Source: Berberis thunbergii
Taxonomy: Eukaryota > Streptophyta > Magnoliopsida > Ranunculales > Berberidaceae
NCBI GenBank assembly: GCA_003290165.1
Contig: QNQO01000651.1
Location: forward strand, 248,001 to 312,000
Direction of reading: 5' to 3'
DNA: 64,000 nt
A model generated the notes under the pieces. The model saw only the letters and a program-made list of their open reading frames with translations, had not been told where the DNA came from and made no database searches. Within the stretch, counting starts at the first letter, position 1. Each line of letters opens with the position of its first letter. Below, one piece after another: positions 24,360 to 35,579 of the stretch. Made by a program: the position numbers and the translations under genes.

Positions 24360-24978
24360 TTATTTACATGTCCAGGTTTCTTATAAAAGAAACAATTCTC
24401 ATTGCCTTTCTGTTTCTTTTTTTGTTGGACCCTTAGCAGTTTCATTATCCTTCTGACAGTTATAACTGACTTTATTGTGGAGGAAGAGAGATCAAAACTA
24501 GATGCACGAGTAAGTCCTCAGACAACTCAAGCTTTAGTGCCTTAAGTTTTGAAGCAAGATGAGACATCTCCATGATGTACTCCCTAATGTTCCCTTTGCC
24601 TTTGTACTACAATGAAATCAAGCTAGCTAAAAGCATGTTTGTTTCAACCTTATCATTTTTACCAAAACGTTTTTCAAGTTCAGCAAAGAACTCATTAGCA
24701 TTGGTCACCCCTTCGGATATTGCACCCCTAAAGGCTTCTAGAATACCTCGCTTGATGAACATGAGACTCATGCGATTGGAGCGTTCCCACATTTCAAAGT
24801 ACCTTCACGCATCAGGAGTACTTTCATCTGTAAGAGGAGCGGGTTGTTCAATCCTTAAGGCAAGGTCCAGATCCATACATCAAAAAACGGTTAACACGTT
24901 CTCTTTCTAGTCCTTGAAGTTTGTCCCATTAAGCATGAGATTATTATTTACACCAGCAGATATACTAGTATCAGACAT
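24360..24978 (-). pseudogene. gag: Copia element 2 gag
   Basis: Starts at an ATG at 24978 on the - strand (MSDTSISAGVNN). It carries the same Gag sequence as element 1, including ERSNRMSLMFIKRGI and NEFFAELEKRFGKNDK, but with stops near 24918, 24880 and 24805. The region before the zinc knuckle is shortened, and the zinc knuckle (near 24360-24395) is damaged. Confidence 0.8.
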
Positions 24979-25143
24979 AGTAGCTGTACAGATAATAAAT
25001 TCAATAAATAACATGTTCACATCATCATTCAAATTGCATAAACTCTAAATTCATACAATAGGTAAATAACAAACCATATCAATATACCTAGGACAACATT
25101 GTTATTTAGTCTTTGGACTGAAATATCAATCTGTAAGTAGTAC

Positions 25144-27581
25144 TGTCACGCCCCGACCCGCCACAAAAATCGCAGCGTGTTGATGCGTGAACTAACCCGT
25201 AATATATGCGGATCGTAACCGACCACAACATCATAATATAACACATTCTTGATACGAGAATGAAACGAAAATAAAAACTACGATAAAAATTTGAACAAAA
25301 TAATTATATTTGATTCGCCCTGCCAGAGTCATAGCGACAAAACCAATATAAAAGCATCTAATATAACAATATAGTACATCTGATAACATAGAGGAAGCAA
25401 AACATACCCGTACAGGGTGGACACGACCAAACACCATAAAACGCGCCTACAACGGAAAACGAGGCCTAAGCGCCACTATCAGTAGGAACGCCAGCACTGC
25501 CTGCACTCCAATAGAAGCACACCCCTTACGGGGTCAGCAAAGCACAAAGGTAGCTGGTGCGAGCGAACTAAATACAAATAACATAATACTATACAAGGAA
25601 AATTCATGCTAGACAATGAAGGATAAGTAACAAGTTTTAAAGTCTAAATCACACCGTGTCTCTAAGGATAATATTTCTAAGTTCAAGCAACAACACAAAC
25701 ATTTTAGATTCAACAATAACTACAAGTTTACGATAGATGCCGATCATTACACGTGATTCAAATATGGTAAATATCAAGCGATGAAAATAAAGACAATCTC
25801 ATAATTCCTCCTAGTCTCCTAGGTATAGAAATCAAGTTGAAACCAAAAATCCTGTAAAATTTTGTATAAGTGACTCATATTGTAGGTATCCACATACCCT
25901 ACAAATGTATCTCACCCAGACACACCCCACAACGTGCACTAATACCACTTCAGGCTTGTTTGTATCCTAATGGGGTGCCATCTGCTAGGATACAAACTCA
26001 AACATCCCGAACGACTTGCCTAACACGGCCAACCTAACACAATCAAACTCAAGCGCGCTGGGAGGGAAAGCGAGTAATCTCCAAAACACGTCCTCCGGGA
26101 CCCGTCCTACTGCACTCTATAGTGACAAGTGCGTGCGGGAGCTCACTGCACCTCAGCAAGCTTGCCACATGCAATAGCATCCTCAATGTCAGGTGCGAGT
26201 CATCTCAAAGACCATCCAACTCACGATGCGAGCAAGCTCCTAAGCATCAGCACGACAAACATTATAGCAGGGTAAAGAGACTTATACTAATATCCGCATG
26301 CACAAATGACGAGTTAGTACATAATAAAAGGTAACAGACGTGCAATCATAATCAATTCGGCAATTTTTATAAAACCACGACTATGCCAGGGTCCTAACAT
26401 GACCTAATTCACCACGATAAATTTATTCGAGTCAATTATCATACATGCTCAAGACTCGGCAATCCACGGTAAAACATGACATACTATGCAAGCTCGAAAA
26501 CGAAGCATACAAGTCCAATGTCATTACACCAAAGCCTAATCACACCAAAATTCATTCACTATTCGATTTCATCAGTATATCATGCTTTTAGAAAACCCAA
26601 TAAATAATTCATTCACAAATAACCAACACAATCATCGAAAAATCTGAAAACCTGAATTTCGAATTTGGATTCAACTGTACACAATCGACGGTATGATGTA
26701 AAACTTAAATTCAGGATTTCAAATAATTATTTCTTAAAATAAAAATTATAGTTCCACTCACCTGAGCGTAATGTGTTTTCAGAACCCAATTCCTACCGGT
26801 CGAAGCTCCTAACACTCAAAATCACGAATGCGAGACCACGAAATTTTTTAAAACTGCAAGGCGGACTCGAAGGTGAGCAAACTAGCCGAAAATTGGAAAA
26901 ATAAATAAATTATCAGTGGCGCGTGACTGAAAGAAAAACTTATAGGCAATACAAATTTTGCAAACACCCTGCCGAACCCAAAGTTTGGCGAAAACTCGTT
27001 GAAACCCTCCCTGCTCCAGTCTGATCGCCTCCAAACAGCACAACAGGCCGAAAATAGGTCTAAGAACACTCAGAGTCATGAATGTGCGGCTCACCCACGC
27101 ACTCAAAGTCCAGATCCACGCCGAAGAACCCTCAAAACGAACATGCACCCTGATTTTTTTGAAAAATTCGGCCAACACCGAAACCACCCTTGCATGTGGG
27201 GTCTAAGGGCTCCAAATGACGCCACCAAGGCCCCTCAATGGCTGATCGGAGCTACGAAAATCGATCAAACAAAACCAACACCAAAAAAGCCCACACAAAT
27301 ATGAAATTTCGATTTTCTTAAATGAATAACCAAAACAAGGAGAGGGGAGAAAGAGATAGAAGAAAAATGAGGAGGAGGTGAGATTTGGGGGAAGAAAATC
27401 GACAAATCTGCCGACGATCCGCTGGAGAAGAAGGGGACGAAGGGGTCTCGCTCCCTGGAAAGAAAAAAAAATGGGGGGGGGGGTTGTCTTTTAAAAGGTG
27501 GGTGGCTATGTGCCCCCACCGCATTAACTGAGTACACCCCCGACCAAGAAATTATATTTTTTTTTAAACACAGATATTACA
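25144..27581 (-). mobile_element. Solo LTR (probable Ty3/gypsy) nested in copia element 2
   Basis: 2438 bp beginning TGTCACGCCCCG and ending TATTACA on the + strand, flanked by a perfect 5-bp duplication AGTAC (25139-25143 and 27582-27586). Element 2 sequence on both sides is continuous with element 1 once this is removed. No internal domain is present, so it is a solo LTR. On the - strand it starts TGTAATATCTG and ends GGGGCGTGACA, the same end as the insertion at 32182-35579, and both share GTGGGGGC...ATAGCCACCCACC. Size and ends suggest a Ty3/gypsy family (inferred). ORFs inside are not credible genes. Confidence 0.85.
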
Positions 27582-27586
27582 AGTAC

Positions 27587-28335
27587 TCTTCTTACACAAC
27601 GAAACCGGCCTAATATTATGCCTTTCTTTGGACCGACATAATAAAAGCATGGTAAACCAAACCGTATCACATATTCAAGACTATGGATTATCCGGTCAAA
27701 ATAATCTTCCTTTGGGCCGATTGTTTCACATGGATTTAACATGCTCACTTATTTAAATTAACCAATTTTCCTAATAGTGGTTACTTTGGCAACCTATTAG
27801 TTAAATTGTGTAAATTTGAAATAAGGAACACAATAATGATACATGAAACAAAATTATAATCTTAGTATAAATTTGGAGTATGAACCAAATTATCACCTTA
27901 ATACAATATAAACATGGGTCTAAATAAATGTAGTCCCAATTATATAAAACATGTGAGCCCAAACCAATACCCATTAGGTCCAAATGATCAAACAACAAAA
28001 CAATATGTATCAATAGGCCCAATAGCATAACAATATTTATCAACAGGCCCAACAACAAAAAAATATTGATCAACAGACCCAACAGCAAAACAATATTTAC
28101 TGCATACAGGCCCAACAGTGAACAGTCACCATGGTGCAACAGTGAACGGGCCTCCGACTTTCGATTCACTGTTGAATCGAAAATTATTTTTTTATCATTT
28201 ATTTCACTGTACACCGAATTGTAATATATGTAATCTATTTCAACAGTGAACATAATAGCAATATAATCATTGAATACAATTGCAATGAAACAATGAATAC
28301 AATTACAATTACATTGAAACAATTAATACAATCGC
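27587..28335 (-). repeat. 5' untranslated region of copia element 2 with tandem repeats
   Basis: Continues the element 2 leader. Between about 27950 and 28120, units of about 33 bp carrying AGGCCCAACA and AACAATATTTA repeat. Further on, CAGTGAA/CACTGT words recur. This matches the array in element 1 (14090-14700) on the other strand. Confidence 0.65.
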
Positions 28336-28343
28336 ATGAATAC

Positions 28344-28980
28344 CAGTGTTCTAAAAATTGGCCTAGGCGGCTGCCTAGGCGCTAGAAGGTAGAAAACCGC
28401 CCAGATTAATGGCTGGGTGGGTTCTGGGCAGTCTGTGCGGATCTGGGAGGTCTAGGCGGGGTCTGGGTAATTTTTATTTTTATTTTTAATAAAGCTGATT
28501 GTGTTCTTATTTTATTTTATTTTCTCTTTTTTAGAAATACACTATTTGATTGTTTTTTATTCAATATATGTCTAATTGTAGCATAGGATGATTACTTAAT
28601 GGAATTCTCAAAGGATCTACCGGTACCAATTTTACTAATGTAGAATTTATCAAACATGATTAAGGTTATTAATGCAATTTGAAGAAAAATAAAAGAGTAG
28701 GTTTGGAAATTTGTCCACAAATTCAATTTTATATAAAGTACCCATCATGACCAACTTCAGTCATTTAAGTTTTAATAAATTTTGTTCATGATTGTTAATT
28801 TTTCATGTTTTTAAATTTTGCATATGTATTTTGGCATTAAATTGGATGTAATTGATAAGGTATTATGCTTAACTTTTGTAAATTATTAAAGTTATAATAC
28901 AAAATCTAAGACCGCCTAGGCCCCTGGGCGCTAGGCACCTGCTCGCACCCGCCCAGCGTCTAGCGCTTTTTAGAACACTG
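28344..28980. mobile_element. hAT-type non-autonomous element nested in copia element 2
   Basis: 637 bp with terminal inverted repeats CAGTGTTCTAAAAA and TTTTTAGAACACTG. The 8-bp target duplication ATGAATAC is at 28336-28343 and 28981-28988. The subterminal GC-rich segments (GCCTAGGCGG near one end, CCGCCTAGGC near the other) are also inverted. The 8-bp duplication and CAGTG ends fit hAT. There is no transposase. Confidence 0.88.
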
Positions 28981-29360
28981 ATGAATACAACTAGTATCAC
29001 TGTAATATAATTGCTAATAAAATAACAGTATCACAGTGTAGTAGTGAATAGGGTATCAACATAATCGCAAACAATTGCAAGAATTGCATTGTGCCATTAG
29101 CCGTCATATTTATATAGCACTGTAATAGTGAAGATGAATCTATATATGGTCAAAACTTAAAACTCTTTATATACTGAATAAAGAGATACATGAGTGTATC
29201 TATATATCACTGTTTATATCACATGTGAAACAATTAGGTATAAAGAGATACATGTGGTTGATATCTTCATGTGATCTATAAATCACTGTCACAGTCCTAT
29301 ATATCGATATAATCTAAACTTTATTCTTCTTTATGTTTTCACATGGAATCAACAGGAGTT

Positions 29361-29372
29361 GATCTGATACCA
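29361..29372 (-). other. Primer-binding site, copia element 2
   Basis: On the - strand this reads TGGTATCAGATC, one base different from the initiator tRNA-Met complement seen in element 1. It lies directly inside the 5' LTR. Confidence 0.8.
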
Positions 29373-29374
29373 TT

Positions 29375-29819
29375 TGTTAATTTAGACCTAATAACATAAA
29401 ACTCTAGTTGATTCAATGGAAACAAATGAAGAATAGAAACATACCTTGATCCATAGAGATTTCCCTTTGTCTGTGATGAGTTGGATCTTCCAATTGATTC
29501 AAGCGTATAACTTTAGAATCTCTATTGAGAGGATACAAAAAACAATACAGAAAAATAATTTCTTCATGCAACGCTCAATCGGGGACCAACCTCATATTTA
29601 TAACACTCGTAAGGTATAACACTATAACTTACGGGCTGTGAATTTTCAATTATGCCCCTCATTGAATTAGAAATTGCATCCTTATTTACACCATATTATT
29701 TAATAATACCTTATAGTACAACACTCATATTATATCACATATTTGATGGACTACACTTTAAGATAGCAATACACATTATATTACATATGTGTGCCCACAT
29801 TATTGGATTTTTATTAACA
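29375..29819 (-). repeat. 5' LTR of copia element 2
   Basis: 445 bp, TG...CA, related over its whole length to the LTRs of element 1 read on the other strand. The target duplication TGTTT follows at 29820-29824. Confidence 0.92.
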
Positions 29820-30272
29820 TGTTTCCTACCAAATTATTTCTTGATAGGTTCAAGAAAGGCAACCTACAAAATTTATCACTTCTTTAGGAATTTTTCCAGA
29901 GGATATATCTTAAAAATGTTAAAAGGTTGACACTCCATACTAATTGAAGAGTGTTATGGTGTTCAAGTTCTCCCCCTTTCCAAATCACCATAGCCTTGTT
30001 TCAGGCTTAGATGCCATGGAACTAAAGCTACTAAAGCTACTAAAGCATCATGGAATGTTTCCCCGGATTATTGCGAGTGAGGTCTAGAATGTGAAGTGAT
30101 GTAAGTCGACATAATTGATCATGAATGTTTCCATTGAAACGCAAGCAAATAAACCTCAAGCTTGATAGGTTTTCACCAATCCATGTTGGTATCATTTCAG
30201 AAAAGTTATTTTCTTCGACATCAATCATTTCTTACATTGTGTAATTTATGAATGACGGAGACAATTCTCTAG
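29820..30272 (-). pseudogene. LRR receptor-like protein, upstream piece
   Basis: On the - strand the piece reads MIDVEENNFSEMIPTWIGEN then LSSLRFICLRFNGNI, standard plant LRRs. Next come RLTSLHILDLTRNN and a CFSSFSSFSSM island-like stretch with a short triplicated AGTAGCTTT. After several stops follows GKIPKEVINFVG and LNLSRNNLVG, which runs directly into the IPSN of the piece at 20264. Stops near 30235, 30058 and 29900-29990 show that the gene was already decayed or decayed after insertion. The N-terminal LRRs and signal peptide are not found further right, where AT-rich repeats and element 3 begin. Confidence 0.82.
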
Positions 30273-30299
30273 GAAAAACTATTTTCTTTTAGATGCAAT

Positions 30300-30497
30300 G
30301 ATTGAATAATATGCATATAACCTAGGGCTGTTAATCGGTTCAAACAGTTCAAAATTATGCTAAAATCGAACTGAGCTTAGGTTCGATTTTCGGTTCGGCT
30401 CAGTTTTCCAATTTTCAAATATAAAAACCAAAACCGAACCGAACCGCACGGTTCGGTTCGATTTGATTTGATTTTTATTCGGTTTTTCATAATAAGT
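30300..30497. repeat. GGTTCGG-rich dispersed repeat
   Basis: Contains several GGTTCGGTT words and their complements (AACCGAACCG), giving a partly self-complementary 170-bp block beside copia element 3. A similar block is at 44490-45170. It is probably a MITE or satellite-like dispersed repeat; no ends were found. Confidence 0.4.
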
Positions 30498-31253
30498 TGT
30501 TCACTGTTCAGCCCATTAAGGTAGATCCAACTTTGGTAAGTAATCAAACATAATTTCAAGTTTGGTTGAATATGGAAAAAAGGTTTTCAATAAGAAACAA
30601 AAACAGAAATAAATAGAAACAAAGTTCTATTTTAGGCGGTGTTAATTAAATAGGTACAAAGTCCTATTTGAATATAGAAACAAAGTTCTATTTGGCAGCT
30701 GGTTAATTAAATAGAAACAAGGTTCTATTTGGGTGGCTGCAAACAAGTATAAATAGGTGCATAATACAGAGTTTTATGATATAGTGTTTTCAGATAAGTT
30801 GTTGCGTGAATAAGCAACAAAGAACATAGTATTCTCTTTGGTGTTTTGGTGTTTTGGTGTTTTGGTGTTTTGGTGTTTGGTGCGGCTGTGTGCGCGTGGA
30901 CGGTGACTTTGTGTCTGATTCTTTGGGCGCGATTTTGTGCGACAAAGTGTGACGCATGGCTGCGATATCGACTTGGTTTTGTCGATTGATTTGGTATAAG
31001 AAGTTGAGGGAGCTTTTGGGTTAATTTGTTGTGAGGTAATCTGTGTTATTCACTCTTTGTATTACTCAATATTTGAGCAAAAAAACTTGACACGTTATTG
31101 TACTTCTTCTTATTTGATTAGTGGATTCTCTTGGATTTGCCCCATGATTTTTCCCTTCACAATGAAGGGTTTTCCGCGTAAATCTTGGTGTCTCATTTAT
31201 TATTGTTGTAGATTATTTCCATGGTATTGTGTTTATTGGTATTTGTCCCAACA
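30498..31253 (+). repeat. 5' LTR of copia element 3, expanded by internal repeats
   Basis: 756 bp against 631 bp in the 3' LTR. The extra length comes from additional AAATAGAAACAAAGTTCTATTT-like units (about 30610-30735) and from a run of about four to five GGTGTTTT units at 30839-30881, which is single in the 3' copy. TATA-like GTATAAATAG is at 30749-30758. Confidence 0.85.
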
Positions 31254-31256
31254 AAG

Positions 31257-31268
31257 TGGTATCAGAGC
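31257..31268 (+). other. Primer-binding site, copia element 3
   Basis: TGGTATCAGAGC, complementary to initiator tRNA-Met, three bases after the LTR end. Confidence 0.9.
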
Positions 31269-31302
31269 AATTCCTGGGAGATTGTCAATTAAGAGAATTG
31301 AC

Positions 31303-32176
31303 ATGGAAAATAACAACAATACAAGGATGATTAACCTTAATGGCTCAAACTATGTTATTTGGAAATCCAAGATGAAAGACATATTATACTGTAAGGATTT
31401 GTACCCTCCAATTGAGGGAGATGCAGCTAAACCCAAGGATATGTAAAAAGAAGAGTGGAAGAAATTAAACAGAAAGGCTATTGATCACATCAGGCAATGG
31501 TTAGATGATTCGGTATTTCATCATGTGTCAGCTGAGATGTCTGCACATGCTCTTTGGATCAAACTTCAGAATTTATATGAAAAGAAAACTGCTGCAAACA
31601 AGGCCTTCTTGATCAGGAAGTTAGTGAAATTAAAATTCAAGGAAGGTAGTTCTATTACTGAGCACTTGAATGAGGTGCAAAGTGTGGTAAATCAATTTTC
31701 CAACGTAAAGATAGTGTTAGATGATGAAATGCAAACACTATTACTTCTTAACTCATTACCAGATAGTTGGGAAACATTGGTGGTGACGGTTAGTAATTCG
31801 ACACCGAATGGACAACTTACCATGGAGTTGGTTACCGGTAGTTTATTTAATGAAGAGACTAGAAGGAAGTCTACCAGTACTGATCATTCCCAAGCACTTG
31901 TGACTGAAAACAGGGGGAGAGAAAAATATAAGAAATATCATGGTTATGATAAGAACCGTTATAAGTCAATAGAGAGATCAGTCAAGAGATAGAAGTTCTA
32001 AGTGTCATTATTGTGGTAATTTCAGAAAACAATGTTATAGTTACAAAAGAGATTTGAAATAGGGAAAAGTGAAGAATGGTGATAGTAAAGAAGCTACAGC
32101 TGCTGTTATTGATGAACCCGTGGCTCTTTTGTATGGCGAAGGTGAATGTTTGCATGTTGCAAATGAAAGAAGCGAA
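31303..32176 (+). pseudogene. gag: Copia element 3 gag and start of protease linker
   Basis: Begins MENNNNTRMINLNGSNYVIW, a Tork/Tnt1-type Gag start. It has an in-frame stop at 31444-31446, then continues as SAEMSAHALWIKLQNLYEKK with the UBN2 domain to SVKR. A shift near 31990 is followed by a damaged zinc knuckle (CHYCGNFRKQCY). The frame ends just before the insertion at 32182; the matching continuation is at 35580. Confidence 0.85.
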
Positions 32177-32181
32177 TAGAT

Positions 32182-35100
32182 TGTAACACCCCTACTTTTC
32201 CAATGGCAATAAAAATTTATGCAACTAAAATTCAATTGAAATTTTTATTTTAAAATCTTCTTTCGTTTGACAAGTATTTTTTTTCGAAATTCGCTTTACT
32301 TTCTTTCCTCTACCAAATCTCGGGACGAGATTCTTTTGAGTTGTATATATTATAGCACCCCGTAATTTTTGTACTTACTGAATTTTTTTATATTTTTGTG
32401 TGATTGTCTTCATTAAGTTATGGGCATATGCATGAGCTATTTGTTTGTCTACGTGATGTGTGTTTTGTTTATTAAGGTATGTTAGTAGAAAATTGATTTT
32501 TTTAATGGAATATTATTTGTACTCTGGTGTTGGTTCATTCGGAAGGTAGTTTGTTTATTTAAGAATGAATTACCTACTTACCTTCCTCTACCGAATCTCG
32601 GGACGAGATTCTTTTGAGTTGTGTATATTGTAATACCCGTCTAGTTAAATAAATATAAAATTTTCTTATTTATTAATTATGGAATATATTGTAATCTCAA
32701 TTATTTAGAAAAATATTTTTGTTTGCCATGGCTAAATAGGATAAAGTGTGTGTGTGTGTGTGTATTTAGCCAAAATTTGTAAACCCTAATGTTGATGGAT
32801 TGTTGCTCAATTGTATTTGGACTTGGTTTTGGGCTTTCATAAACTAATGATTAGAGTTTTATTTTGTGAAGATTAAAGGGCAGACTGCCTTTAGAATTTT
32901 AGTGGGGGCGAATAGCCACCCACCATATATTAAAAACATAAAAAAACAAAAACAAAAACAAAAAACAAAAACCTTTTTTTTTTCCTTAAGCTTTTATTTT
33001 CCCCTTCTTCTCGTTTCCTTCTTCTTAATGGCGGCTGACAGTGGCGAGGTGATGAAGATGGGAAGAAGATGGAGGCCGGTGGGGAAAGTGGTCGATCAGG
33101 TTGTGGATCAGGAGGTCGAACAATCAGTCAATGTTGGAAGCTGCGATCGGTAGCTTGGGGGTTGTGGAAGGGGCGATCGACTGGTTGAAGTTCTAGATGG
33201 GTTTCTACGGCTGGATTTGACAATGGCTGGAAAGACGTGATCGACGTTGGTTGCAGGGTGGGTTGTCATTTGACAGTTGCTAGCAGGAAGAGGAGTTCAA
33301 AAGGGAAAGATGGAAATCAAGATAGCGAGTTGCAGGCAAAACGATTTGGGATGCTTGCGATGGCTGCACAATCTTTTGTGATTCTGGTGAGTTTTCTTCA
33401 TACTATAACATAGTTTTGTATGAAATTGTTCTTGGAATCAAGGTTAGGTTTTGATATTTAATCAATCTTCTTCCCCAAATATCGTTCAATAAGTTTACTG
33501 ATTTAAGTGTTTTTGCTAGTTTTATGTTAAAATTTTCAATGGGTTTTCCTTCCCCAATTTGCTTGGTGTTGTTACTGTTAATATCTCTGTTATTTTGTTT
33601 GCTAGTGTTGGTACTGATGATACCTATCATACCGGATTCTAATAACAGTGGTTCATGTTGAGTATTGGAATATATTTAGGAGTGGAATCTTTGCTTGTGT
33701 GTAATGAAATCCTTGCTTCAGTTATTGGTTCATTATATGATGCAATGAAACTTTCCTGCTGCATTTGGTTCCCATTCCTTCACTGCCCCTTGATTCTTGA
33801 ATATGAATATGGTATGACAGTAAATGAGGAAGATGCTCACAACAAAAGCTCCTCAGATTTTCTACTTTGCTTGTTGTTGCAAACCCACAACAAATGCAAA
33901 AGAAATGATGAGTAAGATGTTTCCCCCTGAGGGGAAAACATGTTTAGGTGAAGGATTTTGACATTTAGAGGGATTATGCAAACTGAAAGTGAATTTGGTG
34001 AGGGGTTTTATCTCCTTCCATGAAATCTTTGTTGTAAATGAATACCCAAAAGAGGGGCGGAAATTTGGACAAATGATATTGCAAGAGATTAATATTGTGG
34101 AGCAAGGTTTCTTCTTAGTCATCTTCATTTTGGAAATGCGTTTCTAGATGTGTTTTGTTTGAGAGGGTTTTGGCATAGGGGTTTGTTCATGATAGTTGTG
34201 TTAAAGGCCTTGAAAGATTTGTTCCAGTAAAACATGTCCACTATTAGATTGTAAAGTTCAAATGAACCCCTTTGGAATCAGTTTATCTCCCATATAAACA
34301 AAAAGAGAATTGGAGGTTGGTCCCACAGTAGTAGATGATTCATATAGTCTTCATTGCAGGGTAGTGATGTTGAAATTTGGGATGGATTGTTGTTATTGTA
34401 TTAATAAAGTGCTCTGAAGTTTGAGAATATATGTCCTTTTCATGGTTCATGACGTATACTTGAGATGAAAATGCATGAAGATTATCTATTTTCTTTGAAC
34501 TAATTTCTTAATGAATAATGGTGGATACTGTGGTTGATTTACTTATGGTTGACAAAGTGTCACCATAAAAGAGTTTTGAGTTTTAGTTGATATTTTTTTA
34601 TGCTCTTTTCCACAACTCCGAAGAAAAAAATAAATGGGAAAAGAAAATAATTTTTTTGTATACAGACTTACTTGTATACGTGTGATATTATTATGGGTAT
34701 GCAGACTTGCTTGCATATCGATGCACCGTTCCATGTGAGTTCGGTTGTACGTGTAGATTTAGGAAGAATACTTGCTAGTGATCGAACTTCGGGTGAGATG
34801 ACATGTTCCTCGAGGTGGCACCCCACTTGGAACATGTACGCTCCGAGTGGTTTCGATGGCAAGGGAGGCACACTTGGGTGAGGTGTGTTTGGCACAAGGA
34901 GGATGGTGCAATTGTGGAAAAAAAATGAGATTTCTTTTTTGTGAATGTGTACGATTACCTTAAATGAAGAAACTAAATGCTCATTCAATTATTGAATGAG
35001 AACTACATGTCTTCCTAAAGGTAGAAAAAAATGTGTTTTGTTAATATTTCAGTAATAGTCTAATATGATTATGAATTGTATTGTTGTTGCATTTATGAGG

Positions 35101-35579
35101 ATTGATAACTCATAAATTTTATTTATTAGTAATAAATAGTGCATATTTATTTATTACGATGATGACACATTTGCCTCATTGATGAACTACCGGTTGGTGT
35201 GGTTGGTTATTGTTTTTGTTTAGTTTGATGTTATCACGTGTGGATTTATTGATTTTTTTTATGAAGATTTCTCACACCAGCTTTATTGCTGACCCAAGTG
35301 AGCTTTTGCTTCTTGGGTACATTCCTTTTGGAATGTAGCCGATTAGCATTTCAGGTTTAGAGACTTTTGAGCTGCGTTACTGGAGTTTCGCTAGTGAGCT
35401 AGCCTCGCTAGTCCTTTCCGGGTTAGATTTTTATTTGTTTCAGTAATTTAATCATGTTTAGTTGTTGCTGCTATTTGTTTATGTTGTTATTGAATTTTCA
35501 CGTCCCGAGTTTTGGGGGAAACAGATAATCCTACGTGGATTTTGGGATTTTCGTTTTCTTCGAAAATCGGGGCGTGACA
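32182..35579 (+). mobile_element. LTR-derived insertion (probable Ty3/gypsy) in copia element 3
   Basis: 3398 bp beginning TGTAACACCCC and ending GGGGCGTGACA, with target duplication TAGAT at 32177-32181 and 35580-35584. The protease frame of element 3 resumes at the right edge. The first 450 bases contain two direct copies of AATCTCGGGACGAGATTCTT (32316-32335 and 32594-32613). Each is followed by a new LTR-like start (about 32342 and 32629, TGTAATACCCG). The rest, from 32629, resembles the solo LTR at 25144-27581 in layout. It looks like a solo LTR with a rearranged, multiplied left end. No complete ORF is present; a (GT)n run is at 32746-32763. Confidence 0.72.

Larger units (their letters stand above)
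20265..29819 (-). mobile_element. Copia element 2 (same family as element 1, inverted)
   Basis: LTRs at 20265-20672 (3') and 29375-29819 (5'), with target duplication TGTTT at 20260-20264 and 29820-29824. The primer site is at 29361-29372 on the - strand. The 9.56-kb span includes two nested insertions, a solo LTR (25144-27581) and a hAT-type MITE (28344-28980). Without them it is about 6.5 kb, the size of element 1. Gene order and sequence match element 1 on the opposite strand. Many stops and shifts are present. Confidence 0.95.

Noticed and set aside
26848..27187. Overlapping minus-strand ORFs of 73 and 101 residues
   Set aside because: Both lie inside the solo LTR 25144-27581, overlap in different frames and show no family features.
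27801..28322. 173-residue minus-strand ORF with repeated LLGLLI segments
   Set aside because: It is a translation of the tandem repeats in the copia element 2 leader; the repeated words explain the apparent hydrophobic pattern.
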